Shown in pieces: positions 16,068 through 24,767 of a DNA stretch of 64,000 nt (position 1 is its first letter; each line of letters begins with the position of its first letter). The notes under the pieces were generated by a model that searched no databases, was not told the origin of the DNA, and saw only the letters and a program-made list of their open reading frames with translations. Source of the DNA: Pseudobacillus lumedeiriae. Lineage in GTDB: Bacteria > Bacillota > Bacilli > Bacillales > Domibacillaceae. The translations under genes and the position numbers were made by a program. The stretch is from assembly GCF_044891285.1 (NCBI RefSeq), contig NZ_JAUIYO010000015.1, positions 1 to 64,000 of the forward strand, written 5' to 3'.

Positions 16068-16092
16068 AGCTGCCGCACCTCTTTTCGTTTTC

Positions 16093-16605
16093 TTATTTCA
16101 ATGTATGAATTAATTCTGGCAGCTCGCGGTAGATAGCCGTAATTTCATCCAATTTCATGCGGACAAGACCGCTGGATGAAGGGGCAACGAAATCAATGAC
16201 ACCGGGAACGATCGCTTTTTCTTGCAGACCCCACGGCACATCCTTTTGCCCGCTATATTGCTGATATACCCCTTTGCCGACAAAACAGACAATTCGCGGC
16301 TGATAAAAAGCAATTTTCTTTTTCAGTGTCTCCTTGCCTTTATCATATTCCTCTTTTGTTATTTCCTGTGCATTTTTCGTTGGCCTTTCTACGATATTCG
16401 TCAATCCATACCCTAAGTCCAATAGCTGGGCATCTTCCGTCGGGTGGAACTTTCTTTTTGTTAAACCTGCCCGCTGTAAAATCGTCCAAAAACGGTTATG
16501 CGGATTCGCAAAATGATGGCCGGTTTCCCCGGAGCGGAGACTTGGGTTAAAACCAACGAATAAGATATCTAAGTTTTCCTTTACATGGTCTTTGATGGGC
16601 TTCAT
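16093..16605 (-). CDS. mug: Mismatch-specific uracil/thymine DNA glycosylase (Mug type)
   Basis: The 170-residue enzyme removes U (and poorly T) opposite G from DNA. Motif 1 is GFNPSLRSGETGHHFANPHN, the Mug form of the family's GxNPG active site; here the glycine of NPG is replaced by Ser (NPS). The C-terminal VAPSSSGLVRMKLDEI corresponds to the NPSGLSR-type minor-groove motif of E. coli Mug. Full length. It is cytosolic. Confidence 0.87.
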   Translation of the reverse strand: MKPIKDHVKENLDILFVGFNPSLRSGETGHHFANPHNRFWTILQRAGLTKRKFHPTEDAQLLDLGYGLTNIVERPTKNAQEITKEEYDKGKETLKKKIAFYQPRIVCFVGKGVYQQYSGQKDVPWGLQEKAIVPGVIDFVAPSSSGLVRMKLDEITAIYRELPELIHTLK

Positions 16606-16692
16606 ATCATCACTTCCTATCTGTTGTGATCATTCTTGTATTCCCATTATAATGAAATAGTGTCGCATAAACACGTAAAAGGAGCATTCTAT

Positions 16693-16995
16693 ATGAAGAG
16701 AAAAGAAATCGAAGAGCAAGTGATCAAAAACTACGAACGCGATGAACAAATGATGGTGTTCATTTTTGCGCAGTGGTGCGTGAACCATGCTCTTGATCCA
16801 GGAGAATTGTATAAACGAGCATACCCTCATCAATCTGCCAATCACGCATTGCAGCAGGCCATTGATTTAACTGTTCCAAAAGAAGAAGCAGGTAATATTC
16901 CTGATGATACGCTGCTGAATGTATTGTCTTTGTATGGAAATGATGACCTTGCTTTTATCGTTACGGAAGAAATTGAAAAGCGAAATAGATATTAA
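16693..16995 (+). CDS. Conserved hypothetical protein
   Basis: The 100-residue acidic helical protein starts MKRKEIEEQVIKNYERDEQM and continues with an AQWCVNHALDPxELYxxAYP segment. It has no membrane segment or known motif. ATG at 16693 is chosen because AAAGGAGC lies 8 nt upstream; the frame is open further but lacks a site. It looks like one of the uncharacterised Bacillaceae proteins of about 100 residues. It is divergent from mug. Confidence 0.75.
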   Translation: MKRKEIEEQVIKNYERDEQMMVFIFAQWCVNHALDPGELYKRAYPHQSANHALQQAIDLTVPKEEAGNIPDDTLLNVLSLYGNDDLAFIVTEEIEKRNRY

Positions 16996-17059
16996 GCGGT
17001 TTACGGCATATTTAAAAACTAGGATATGTTAAATTTTAATGTTGATATTAGATGAAATG

Positions 17060-17088
17060 AAAGGGAAACCTGAACAATAAGGTTTCCC
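17060..17088 (-). terminator. Hairpin behind the 17113-17598 gene
   Basis: GGGAAACCT and AGGTTTCCC pair around an 8-nt loop. On the minus strand they are followed by TTTCATTTCATC, a weak T-run. Confidence 0.5.
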
Positions 17089-17112
17089 ACCATCTGTTTA
17101 TCACGACCGATT

Positions 17113-17598
17113 TTACAACCAACCTACAGTTATTATGTCATCGTGGAAAAACTCAATCACATATTTTGATAAAGGGCAGTAAATGTACTGGTCTGGTCCC
17201 ATACTCATAATCTCTTCAATATTATCCAAAGCTGTCGTTAACGAGGTTTTGACCACAGGGTATTTGTATAATCCGACAATTATATAGACCGGTAATGTGT
17301 TTTCCAAACTTTGTTGTGATAGGAAAAAAGGTATATTTGAAATATCTTCATTCGGGATAACGATTTTGTTACTCATTCTATCCCAGTCAATTCTTCCGTA
17401 CCAAGCAACCGGAAAGCATTCTGTCATTTCAGTTTCAACCTTATTACTTTCTTTTTCATCTAATATTTTCACTTTATCTTTATCAGGGAATAGTTCTAAC
17501 ATCTCCGCAATTCGTCGTTCGGTTTCTAATTTTTCTTCATTCTTTCTTCTTTCTCTTAGTAATTCTTCCAAACGCTTTTTTCTTTCTTCTCTTTCCAT
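17113..17598 (-). CDS. Hypothetical protein, coiled-coil start
   Basis: This 161-residue protein has a strongly charged N-terminal helix (residues 1-45, rich in E, R and K) and a compact domain ending EEIMSMGPDQYIYCP, then YVIEFFHDDIITVGWL. The ending recalls cytosolic immunity-type proteins of Bacillus polymorphic toxins, but no toxin gene is adjacent, so I keep it as unknown. The start has an A/G-rich region but no strong Shine-Dalgarno in the expected place. The gene is isolated, between a plus-strand small gene and the SUV3-like helicase. Confidence 0.6.
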   Translation of the reverse strand: MEREERKKRLEELLRERRKNEEKLETERRIAEMLELFPDKDKVKILDEKESNKVETEMTECFPVAWYGRIDWDRMSNKIVIPNEDISNIPFFLSQQSLENTLPVYIIVGLYKYPVVKTSLTTALDNIEEIMSMGPDQYIYCPLSKYVIEFFHDDIITVGWL

Positions 17599-17779
17599 AA
17601 GTTAATACTCCCTTTTAAATAGCTGTGCTGATGTGACAAGTTGCTGATATGTTTTAATAGATTACTGAACGCTTTGCTCAACCTTGTCACCTCGCGAATA
17701 TTTGTTCTTATGTTAATTATATAAACTTTTCGATAAGGTTTTAAATATCAACATTTATCTTTAACAGAGCCAAAAACTA

Positions 17780-17814
17780 AAAACAGCCAAGCGTTCTATC
17801 GCTTGGCTGTTTTA
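17780..17814. terminator. Bidirectional terminator after the helicase gene
   Basis: AAAACAGCCAAGCG and CGCTTGGCTGTTTT form a near-perfect stem with T-runs on both strands. Confidence 0.85.
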
Positions 17815-17828
17815 ATGCATGGCCCTCG

Positions 17829-20399
17829 TTAATACTTTTTATTTCTACGATATTTATTATCGCGTCTGGCAGCATAACAGGCATCGCAAATCTGGTAACG
17901 ATAATTAGAAGGGAGTTTTTTTCCGCATCTTTTGCATTTTTTCTTGATGCTCGTCTCTTCTGCTTGCAATTGTTTATGGACCCCTTCACTGATCGTTTCC
18001 CGCAGGCGCTCCCAATAGAGAGCTTCTGTCTGCCGGCCGAGCCGATATAAAAACAAGAGGTGCAGTCCGATGGCTTTGTAGGAAAGCTCTAGTTCTTCAA
18101 GCGTTCCTGTCTTTACGTGCGGTTCCGGGAGGTCTGTTCCATTAATAATAGCCTTCATGGTGACCAGCCATTGCTTTGTCATTCCTAACTCTTTCGTTGA
18201 AAATGGCAAATGAAGGAATCCGTAGAGATCAAGCATGGAAAGCCGGGCTTCTATTTCACTGCCGCGAATCAACTCGTACAGTTCACGTTCTTGAGAAAGG
18301 GAAGATTTCTTCGTTCCTTGCGGGCTCTCAAACTTTTCCCACAACTCAAAAAACAGGCCAAGATCGCGGGAGTATCTTTGAAAACGTTCGAACACAGCTG
18401 ATGTTGGAGCGATCGCAAACGTAGTTACAGGCTGATCTTCTTTTTCAAGTAAAAAAGTCATTTTTTGAATATCTGAAGTGAAGGCAACCTTTCCGATGGG
18501 ATAAAGTCCTTTTCTCCCTGCCCGTCCGGCAATTTGTTTGACTTCCTGTGAAGTAAGCAGTCTTCTTCTCGTTCCGTCAAACTTTTCATTTTTTAAAAAG
18601 ACGATGCGGCGTATAGGGAGATTTAATCCCATTCCGATGGCATCTGTCGCCACAATAACCGAGGTTTTTCCCTCAATAAACTGCTGCATTTGTTTCTTTC
18701 GCGTTTCCGGCGGCATACTTCCATAAATCATGCTGACGGAAAAACGGTTTCTCTTCAGCCGAGAAGCCGTTTCAAGCACTTCTTTTCTTGAAAAACAAAC
18801 GAGAGCATCTCCTTTTTTCGTATCGGATAGTTGAAATGGTGTCTGTTCCACTTGAAGGGGAAGATCACGGTTGTATTCAATTAATTCGTATTCACTGTCA
18901 CCGAGAAGCTGAATAAGCATGGGTTTCATATTTTTGCTTGCGATAATGTGAATTTCAGCTGCCTGAGCGCCTGTGATGGCTTTATACCAGGAAAATCCAC
19001 GGTCTTTATCGGCAATCATTTGTGCTTCATCAATGACGATCACTTCATAAAAGTCTTTTTCATGAAACATCTCGACTGTGCAGGACGCATGCCGGGCACC
19101 TGGGCTCGTCTTCTCTTCTTCACCGGTTTTGAGCGAGCAGGGAATTCCTTCTGTATTTAACTTTTCATATACTTCGAGAGCCAGCAGGCGGAGCGGCGCA
19201 AGATAAAGCCCGCTTTTCGCTTGTTTCATTCTTTCTAGTGCCTGATGGGTCTTTCCGGTATTGGTTTCGCCAATATGAAGAATACAGCGGACATTTCTGC
19301 CGACGGGCGGGCTGTAGGCCTGTCCAAACACTCCTTCGATCAACTTTTTTTCTTCTGCCTTTTTCCGCTCGATTTCTGCTAATTCTTGTGCCTTTCTCTG
19401 TTCCCGTGCCGCTTTTGCCTGCTCGTATAGACCCCCATGTACTTCTTCATCAAACGGCAAGGAGGCGATAGGCAAAAGGTCGGCCAGTTCTTCGTTTTCA
19501 AATTCCGCTAAAAAATCCCACTGCATGTCCGAGAAGAGATGATCAAGTTGATCCATCAACGTGTCCGCTGTGAGTACTTCACCATTTACTTCTTTGTAAT
19601 CGTGCTTGATTTGTTCTGAGAGATTGTCAAAAATCAGCTGTAAAGTAACATCTAATAGATAATCAGCAGCTAGTTGTTCATAGACAGCTCCATACACTTC
19701 ATATTCAAATTCCCAGCGCCATACTTGTTCGATCTCACCTGTTAATTCGCTAAAGAAATCTGCGGCGGTCTGATAATCGGCCGGATCAAAGGCTCCTGCT
19801 TCGATTAATTGTGTTTCAAGTGCTTCTGTATCAACTGGATAAAATCTTGTTTTCGTTTTCAGGTCCTCTTGCAGACGGCTGGCCATAAAATGTCTGAAGC
19901 GTAAGTAAAAGTTCATTTCATGTTGTGAAACAATTTTCTCTACTTCTGTTTCTATTCTATCATTGATGGCATGCGCTTCTCGTTGCAGCCGCTGTGCTTC
20001 CTGACGTACAAAATAATCGGCTCTCGCTTTTTCATAACAAGCCTGCCATTTTTCCGAATGTCTTCCATACGTCTTATTGAGCCATTCAGCCGCTTCAAAT
20101 GGCTGATAATTCCTAATCTCATTACGGAACACCTGATTGATCAGTTTACGCTCTGCGTCCTTTGTGACAAATCCCCGATCTCTTAAAAACGCTCGCTTTT
20201 CTTTGCCGGGGACTTCATTGGAAGCTGTGTTCAGCCATACGTTGATCCAAATATTTTTAATGTATTCTTCCCGGTCCTTCACATATTGCTCAAATGCTGG
20301 AATGCTTTCTTTATTTTCAAGATAATGGATGATATCGTCGTGAATTTTTTGCTTCGTTAGTGAAATGGCTTTTATGTGTGTCACTATAAACTTTTTCAT
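17829..20399 (-). CDS. SUV3-like DEAD/DEAH-box helicase
   Basis: The 856-residue protein has a long helical N-terminal region (1-360) and a superfamily 2 helicase core. Walker A is GETNTGKT near residue 378, the DEAQ box (IDEAQM) near 460, SMIYGSMPPETR near 580, and motif VI QIAGRAGRKG near 623. A SUV3-type C-terminal segment follows (FAIAPTSAVFERF near 660). The last 40 residues hold a zinc-finger-like CKRCGKK plus CDACY. SUV3 proteins unwind RNA, and mitochondrial SUV3 works with a degradosome nuclease. The role in Bacillaceae is not established. AAGGAGCGG precedes the ATG. Confidence 0.85.
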   Translation of the reverse strand: MKKFIVTHIKAISLTKQKIHDDIIHYLENKESIPAFEQYVKDREEYIKNIWINVWLNTASNEVPGKEKRAFLRDRGFVTKDAERKLINQVFRNEIRNYQPFEAAEWLNKTYGRHSEKWQACYEKARADYFVRQEAQRLQREAHAINDRIETEVEKIVSQHEMNFYLRFRHFMASRLQEDLKTKTRFYPVDTEALETQLIEAGAFDPADYQTAADFFSELTGEIEQVWRWEFEYEVYGAVYEQLAADYLLDVTLQLIFDNLSEQIKHDYKEVNGEVLTADTLMDQLDHLFSDMQWDFLAEFENEELADLLPIASLPFDEEVHGGLYEQAKAAREQRKAQELAEIERKKAEEKKLIEGVFGQAYSPPVGRNVRCILHIGETNTGKTHQALERMKQAKSGLYLAPLRLLALEVYEKLNTEGIPCSLKTGEEEKTSPGARHASCTVEMFHEKDFYEVIVIDEAQMIADKDRGFSWYKAITGAQAAEIHIIASKNMKPMLIQLLGDSEYELIEYNRDLPLQVEQTPFQLSDTKKGDALVCFSRKEVLETASRLKRNRFSVSMIYGSMPPETRKKQMQQFIEGKTSVIVATDAIGMGLNLPIRRIVFLKNEKFDGTRRRLLTSQEVKQIAGRAGRKGLYPIGKVAFTSDIQKMTFLLEKEDQPVTTFAIAPTSAVFERFQRYSRDLGLFFELWEKFESPQGTKKSSLSQERELYELIRGSEIEARLSMLDLYGFLHLPFSTKELGMTKQWLVTMKAIINGTDLPEPHVKTGTLEELELSYKAIGLHLLFLYRLGRQTEALYWERLRETISEGVHKQLQAEETSIKKKCKRCGKKLPSNYRYQICDACYAARRDNKYRRNKKY

Positions 20400-20889
20400 C
20401 GGCCGCTCCTTTTATGTATGTACTTAATATTTGAGCATTTTTTGATTATGCAGCTGTTTTCATCTTCCTTCTTCGCTCGTACACAACACCCAGAATATCA
20501 AAAACAGTTTTCTTCTCATACCGGTAGAATTTACTCCAAGAGCTTGTACAGGCGAAGCAGCAGGCTTGTTAATTGCTGAACACCTTGTTGAATAGCTTAA
20601 TACAGAAGCGGCAGATAGTTTTGTATCATATAGATCACTTTGTATTCACTCAGCTCCTTTTTGTGTTTTCACAGAGTAACTCCTGCATTCGAAACATGAC
20701 TGAAGAGCAGATGAGCTGCCCATAGGTATGGTACTCTATCTTAACCTTTTTATATACATGAATGGTAAAAAAGCATTGCCATATTTTAAAACTATTCTAC
20801 TAAAAGGATAGTGTATTTTAAGCACATGGGGGCTACATATGGGAATTAGCTTGAGCGGCATGCATTGGGACCTCAATAAAAACAAGAAC
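20400..20889. other. 490-bp gene-poor stretch
   Basis: No gene with convincing signals was found. A 26-codon plus-strand frame (20839-20919, MGISLSGMHWDLNKNKN) has a GGGGG tract upstream but overlaps the end of the methyltransferase gene on the other strand. It may be the start of a lost gene. The rest is AT-rich with no clear repeats. Confidence 0.4.
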
Positions 20890-21486
20890 TCACTTTATAC
20901 TACTGGATATAAACATTGAGGCATCTTGACTCATAAAAATACGATGACCATGATAGAATGTCTTCATTTCAATTGATTTAAATCCAACTTCGGATAATCT
21001 TTTTTTCAGTTCTTCATGCGAAAAACCGTTATGAACTTTCGGATGATTTATTTTATCGTTTTTGTCAAAATCAATCATAATTAGCTTGCCGTCATTATTT
21101 AAAGTGTTGAACAATTCTTGTAAAATTTTTTTAGTATCCGGAATATGAAGAAGGACTAGTGACATTAAAATGATGTCTGCCTTAAGTTCAGGGGTTTCTT
21201 GAGTAAAATCTGAATGAAGTACTTTTGAGTTGGTCATTCCTTTGTGAGAAATTTTAGCTTTTGCAACCTCCAACATTTGTTTTGATGAATCTACCAACAA
21301 AATAGAATCTACTAAATCTGATAATTCTAAACTAATTAGACCCGTACCACTCCCATAGTCTATTAAAGCTTTTGATTGACTATTTTGTAATTTGGTTTTT
21401 ACTTCCTTCACTATAACTTTAGCTAGTTCAACTCTTTCTTCTGTATCATATCTTTTTGCCATCTGTTCAAAAACGTTATTTTCCAT
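20890..21486 (-). CDS. Class I SAM-dependent methyltransferase
   Basis: The 198-residue protein has a Rossmann-type SAM site: motif I LIDYGSGTGLISLEL (residues 42-56), acidic end of beta 2 in ILLVDSS (residues 64-70), motif with HSDF near 95, and ADIILMSLVLLHIPD near 105. Substrate cannot be predicted: small-molecule methyltransferases of this type are numerous. AAGGGGAG precedes the ATG. It is divergent from the GNAT gene at 21588. Confidence 0.85.
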   Translation of the reverse strand: MENNVFEQMAKRYDTEERVELAKVIVKEVKTKLQNSQSKALIDYGSGTGLISLELSDLVDSILLVDSSKQMLEVAKAKISHKGMTNSKVLHSDFTQETPELKADIILMSLVLLHIPDTKKILQELFNTLNNDGKLIMIDFDKNDKINHPKVHNGFSHEELKKRLSEVGFKSIEMKTFYHGHRIFMSQDASMFISSSIK

Positions 21487-21587
21487 ATTCCACTCCCCTT
21501 TGTTATAACTTTAATCTATAGCAAAAGGTTAAAAAGTTCAATTTTACGTTTTGTATGAAAAGTTCTAAAATAAATGGAGAAAAACAA

Positions 21588-22124
21588 ATGGAATATGAAA
21601 GGAAGAAAAAAATGATAAGGGAAGCAACTCAAAAAGATTTAATCGACATTTTAGATATCTATAATGATGCCATTCTCTATACTACTGCTGTATACGCATA
21701 TAAACCCCAAACGCTTGAAAGCAGGCAAATTTGGTATGAACAAAAGATGGATGGAGGTTATCCAATATTAGTATGCGAACAAGATAATCAAGTGGTTGGA
21801 TTTGCGACATTCGGTCCTTTTAGAGCGTGGCCGGCTTATAAATATTCAATTGAACATTCTATTTATGTAGATAAGGAATACAGAAAAAAAGGGGTTGGGA
21901 CTTCTTTAATGAAAGAATTAATTGCTATTGCCAAGGAAAGAGAGTATATGACCTTAATTGCTGGAATTGATGCAGCAAATGAAAAAAGCATTGCCATGCA
22001 TAAAAACTTTGGCTTTGTTCATTCAGGTACAATAGAAAAGGCCGGCTTTAAATTCAATAGATGGCTTGACTTAGCTTTTTTTCAACTAGAACTTAACGGA
22101 CCTAAAAATCCTGCAGAAGAATAA
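21588..22124 (+). CDS. GNAT N-acetyltransferase, phosphinothricin acetyltransferase-like
   Basis: This 178-residue enzyme transfers acetyl from acetyl-CoA to an amine. It shows the PAT/YwnH-like pattern: IREATQKDLIDILDIYNDAI, then ASF-like FATFGPFRAWPAYKYSIEHS, the acetyl-CoA loop YRKKGVG (Q/RxxGxG/A), and a C-terminal HKNFGFVHSG. The ATG at 21588 has GGAG 8 nt upstream; another ATG at 21612 gives the usual family start MIREAT and also has a GGAAG. Members acetylate phosphinothricin or methionine sulfoximine-like compounds. Confidence 0.85.
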   Translation: MEYERKKKMIREATQKDLIDILDIYNDAILYTTAVYAYKPQTLESRQIWYEQKMDGGYPILVCEQDNQVVGFATFGPFRAWPAYKYSIEHSIYVDKEYRKKGVGTSLMKELIAIAKEREYMTLIAGIDAANEKSIAMHKNFGFVHSGTIEKAGFKFNRWLDLAFFQLELNGPKNPAEE

Positions 22125-22300
22125 AAATATCCAATTCAAAAAATAATAATGTACTGTATAATTGATTACGCAAAAGTTAAAGGGATAAAGCATTGCTATG
22201 CTAAGCTAGGTGGTACACTCCTTTTGGGCTCTATTTTTGTTAGTGAAATTAAATTTATTAGATTATCAAAACAGAGCACAAAAATTTTATTGAAATAGGA

Positions 22301-22342
22301 AATAAGAGCAGTGGGTTACATTTTCACCACTGCTCTTATTTT
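22301..22342. terminator. Bidirectional terminator
   Basis: AATAAGAGCAGTGG and CCACTGCTCTTATT pair around a short loop, followed by TTAT on plus and a weaker run on minus. It closes the GNAT gene, and perhaps the arsR-type gene from the other side. Confidence 0.75.
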
Positions 22343-22406
22343 ATGTTGTCGTAAGCTCGAAATATTGGGGATATGCCTATTTGTCTGTTTTTCGCATGAC
22401 AGACAG

Positions 22407-22742
22407 CTACTCTTTTTTTCCATCGCTTAATTGGTCGAGCATGCTCACCGTATTGATCAAATGATTATTAAAAATTTGCCGGGCAATGTCCAGCAAATCA
22501 ATAATCATCGGGTCTCTTAATGAATACACGACTTTGTTTCCGTCTTTCGTGCCATACACGATGTTTTTATTGCGCAGGACGCTAAGCTGCTGGGAAACAG
22601 CAGAACCTTCTGATCCAATCGCTGTCTGAAGTTCATTTACATTTTTATCCCCTTCGGCTAGAAGCTCTAAGATTCGTATCCGCAGCGGGTGTGAAAGTGC
22701 TTTGAAGAATTCAGCTTTAAACTGTTGCAAGTCTACATACAT
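22407..22742 (-). CDS. ArsR-family transcriptional repressor
   Basis: The 111-residue winged-helix regulator has a FFKALSHPLRIRILELLAEG start (residues 12-31) and a recognition helix SAVSQQLSVLRNKNIV (residues 47-62). The wing DGNKVVYSL follows. No obvious CxC metal site is present, so the signal is unknown. It is encoded 18 bp after a SulP transporter in the same orientation and probably represses that operon through the palindrome at 24538-24557. GGAGATAAG precedes the ATG. Confidence 0.87.
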   Translation of the reverse strand: MYVDLQQFKAEFFKALSHPLRIRILELLAEGDKNVNELQTAIGSEGSAVSQQLSVLRNKNIVYGTKDGNKVVYSLRDPMIIDLLDIARQIFNNHLINTVSMLDQLSDGKKE

Positions 22743-22760
22743 TTCTTATCTCCATTCTTT

Positions 22761-24506
22761 TTAGGCTAAAAGTCCTTTTTCAGACTGCTTCTCTTTTTCA
22801 TGTCCGGCAGAAAGCTCTGTACATTCATGGAAAGCGAATTGTTTACAGCCTTTGCATTTGTCTATATCTAACTTCGTTAAGGAGAAATCGATCGCTTCCC
22901 CAGTGTGTGCAAAGAAACGCTCTTTTCCAATCGTATCCCATAATTTTGTCCGCTTCATGACATCTAGCGGCTGAGGCTGTATGCCTGAAATCAAGATCAG
23001 CCCTCCCTGTTTTTGGAAGTCTTTCACAATGCTTTGTAAAATGGCTTCTCCCGTTGTATCCATATAAGGCACTTTGCTCATTCTTAATATTAACACATTT
23101 GGACGGTAATGGATGGCTCCCATGATGGTTTGTTCAAATAGCTGAGCTGCTCCAAAGAAAAGAGGTCCTTCGATCGTAAAAAGGCTGATTTGCGGACAGT
23201 CCAGTCCTTCCTCGACAATCGATGCCCGTACTTTTTTATCGGCTGGATCAGGCAGGACTTGCTTAACTTTAAGAGAATCACTCATCCGTTTAACGAAAAG
23301 AACGACAGATAATAATAATCCTACTTCTACGGCAATGGTTAAGTTGGCAAATACGGTGAGAATAAACGTCACAAATAGAATGAGTGAATCGCTCGTTTTT
23401 GTCAGCAAAATCCGTTTAAACGCTTTTCGTTCACTCATGTTCCATGCTACGACCATTAAAATAGGCGCCATGCTTGCTAAAGGAATCGCAGAAGCATATG
23501 GAGCTAAAAGCAGCAGCACGAGCAGGACGGCCAATCCGTGAATCACCCCCGAAACAGGTGACACTGCTCCATTTTTAATATTCGTCGCTGTTCGGGCGAT
23601 CGCTCCCGTTGCCGCGATGCCTCCAAATAAAGGTGTAATCAAGTTGGCAATCCCCTGCCCTACCAGTTCCTTATTGCTGTTATGTTTCGTTCCTGTCATT
23701 CCATCTGCGACAACTGCTGATAATAAAGATTCAATCGCTCCAAGTATGGCAATCGTAAAAGCCGGCCCGAGCAGCAAATGAATTTTTTCCAGCGTGAATT
23801 CAGGTATATGAAAAGCAGGCAGCGAATGAGGAATTTCACCAAAAGCAGAAGCAATCGTTGCTACTTGGCCAGGGAAAAAGAACGCAGCCGCGATACTAGA
23901 AACGAGAAGTCCTATTAATGGACTCGGTATTTTAGGCATAAACTTAGGTGTGATAAAGATGAAAAAGAAACAAACGGCAGCAGTCAACACACTATATATA
24001 TTAATCGAACTTAAATGAATGATGATTTCTCTAATATTAGAAAGAAAATGTTCATGCTTTTCAATATCGCTTAGTCCTAGAAAGTTAGGAATTTGTCCAG
24101 TAAAAATAATAACAGCAATTCCTGAAGTAAAACCGATAATGACAGGGCGCGGAATAAACTTTATTAATGCACCTAATCGGAAAATCCCCATTAAAAGCAG
24201 CAAGACTCCAGCCATAAAGCCGGCAATCAATAAATTCTCATAGCCATATGCCATCACGATCCCAAGCAGAACAGGAACAAACGCGCCTGTCGGACCGCCA
24301 ATTTGATACTTAGACCCTCCAAAAATGGAAATGAGAATACCTGCTATGATCGTTGTATAAATACCATACTCAGGTTTGACACCAGAAGCAATAGCAAAAG
24401 CCATCCCAAGTGGGATCGCAATGATTCCGACGATCACACCCGCTGACACATCTTTGCGGAAGTGACGCATGGAGTAATGCTTAAGAAAGTGAAGCCGCTG
24501 ACTCAA
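22761..24506 (-). CDS. SulP-family anion transporter with STAS domain
   Basis: This 581-residue protein has about 12 membrane segments (residues 20-420), with the SulP motif FGGSKYQIGGPTGAFVP (residues 63-79), followed by a C-terminal STAS domain (about 440-545) containing VPYMDTTGEAIL. It may carry sulfate, bicarbonate or a dicarboxylate; the substrate cannot be read off. The tail after the STAS domain contains CKGCKQFAFHEC, a small cysteine cluster unusual for the family. TTG start with AAGGGG at good spacing. It is operonic with the ArsR gene. Confidence 0.87.
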   Translation of the reverse strand: MSQRLHFLKHYSMRHFRKDVSAGVIVGIIAIPLGMAFAIASGVKPEYGIYTTIIAGILISIFGGSKYQIGGPTGAFVPVLLGIVMAYGYENLLIAGFMAGVLLLLMGIFRLGALIKFIPRPVIIGFTSGIAVIIFTGQIPNFLGLSDIEKHEHFLSNIREIIIHLSSINIYSVLTAAVCFFFIFITPKFMPKIPSPLIGLLVSSIAAAFFFPGQVATIASAFGEIPHSLPAFHIPEFTLEKIHLLLGPAFTIAILGAIESLLSAVVADGMTGTKHNSNKELVGQGIANLITPLFGGIAATGAIARTATNIKNGAVSPVSGVIHGLAVLLVLLLLAPYASAIPLASMAPILMVVAWNMSERKAFKRILLTKTSDSLILFVTFILTVFANLTIAVEVGLLLSVVLFVKRMSDSLKVKQVLPDPADKKVRASIVEEGLDCPQISLFTIEGPLFFGAAQLFEQTIMGAIHYRPNVLILRMSKVPYMDTTGEAILQSIVKDFQKQGGLILISGIQPQPLDVMKRTKLWDTIGKERFFAHTGEAIDFSLTKLDIDKCKGCKQFAFHECTELSAGHEKEKQSEKGLLA

Positions 24507-24537
24507 TGTAACCCCTTCTTTTCATAAGTTAATTTGC

Positions 24538-24592
24538 ATATTCAAATGTTTGAATATATTGATATTATATGTTTAGAAGGAGTAAATGGCAA
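24538..24592 (-). promoter_or_regulatory. Promoter and ArsR-type operator of the sulP-arsR operon
   Basis: On the minus strand TTGCCA (24587-24592), a 17-bp spacer and TATAAT (24564-24569) form a strong promoter. A perfect 20-bp palindrome at 24538-24557 (ATATTCAAATGTTTGAATAT) lies over the predicted start site. Its ATA-TTCAA/TTGAA-TAT shape is that of ArsR/SmtB operators, so the downstream ArsR protein is the natural candidate repressor. Confidence 0.72.
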
Positions 24593-24633
24593 TAGAGATT
24601 AGCGTCAGGAAATTCCGATTATCTTAACTTTGA

Positions 24634-24667
24634 TGTGAGAACTATTGGAATATCAATGGTTCTCACA
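24634..24667. repeat. Near-perfect inverted repeat
   Basis: TGTGAGAAC-T-ATTG and CAAT-G-GTTCTCACA flank GAATAT. No T-run of terminator quality follows on either strand. It lies between the sulP promoter and the 3' end of the NUDIX gene and may be an operator or a weak terminator. Confidence 0.5.
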
Positions 24668-24767
24668 TTATTTACATGTATTCAATGTAAAAATATTCGT
24701 TTATAAAGGTATGATTATTTTTTGATGACTTGTTTAAGTAATGCACCTTTAGTTTAATAGGAATTTC

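Noticed and set aside
17113..17598. Possible toxin-immunity protein
   Set aside because: The C-terminal pattern recalls such proteins, but there is no toxin gene beside it, so the gene is left as hypothetical.
20839..20919. 26-codon plus-strand frame starting MGISLSGMHWDLN
   Set aside because: It overlaps the methyltransferase gene on the opposite strand and has only a GGGGG tract upstream. Not enough support for a gene.
22187..22240. AGGTGGTAC-like sequence near a T-rich run, resembling a T-box remnant
   Set aside because: No stem I, specifier or antiterminator could be traced, and the downstream gene lies on the other strand.
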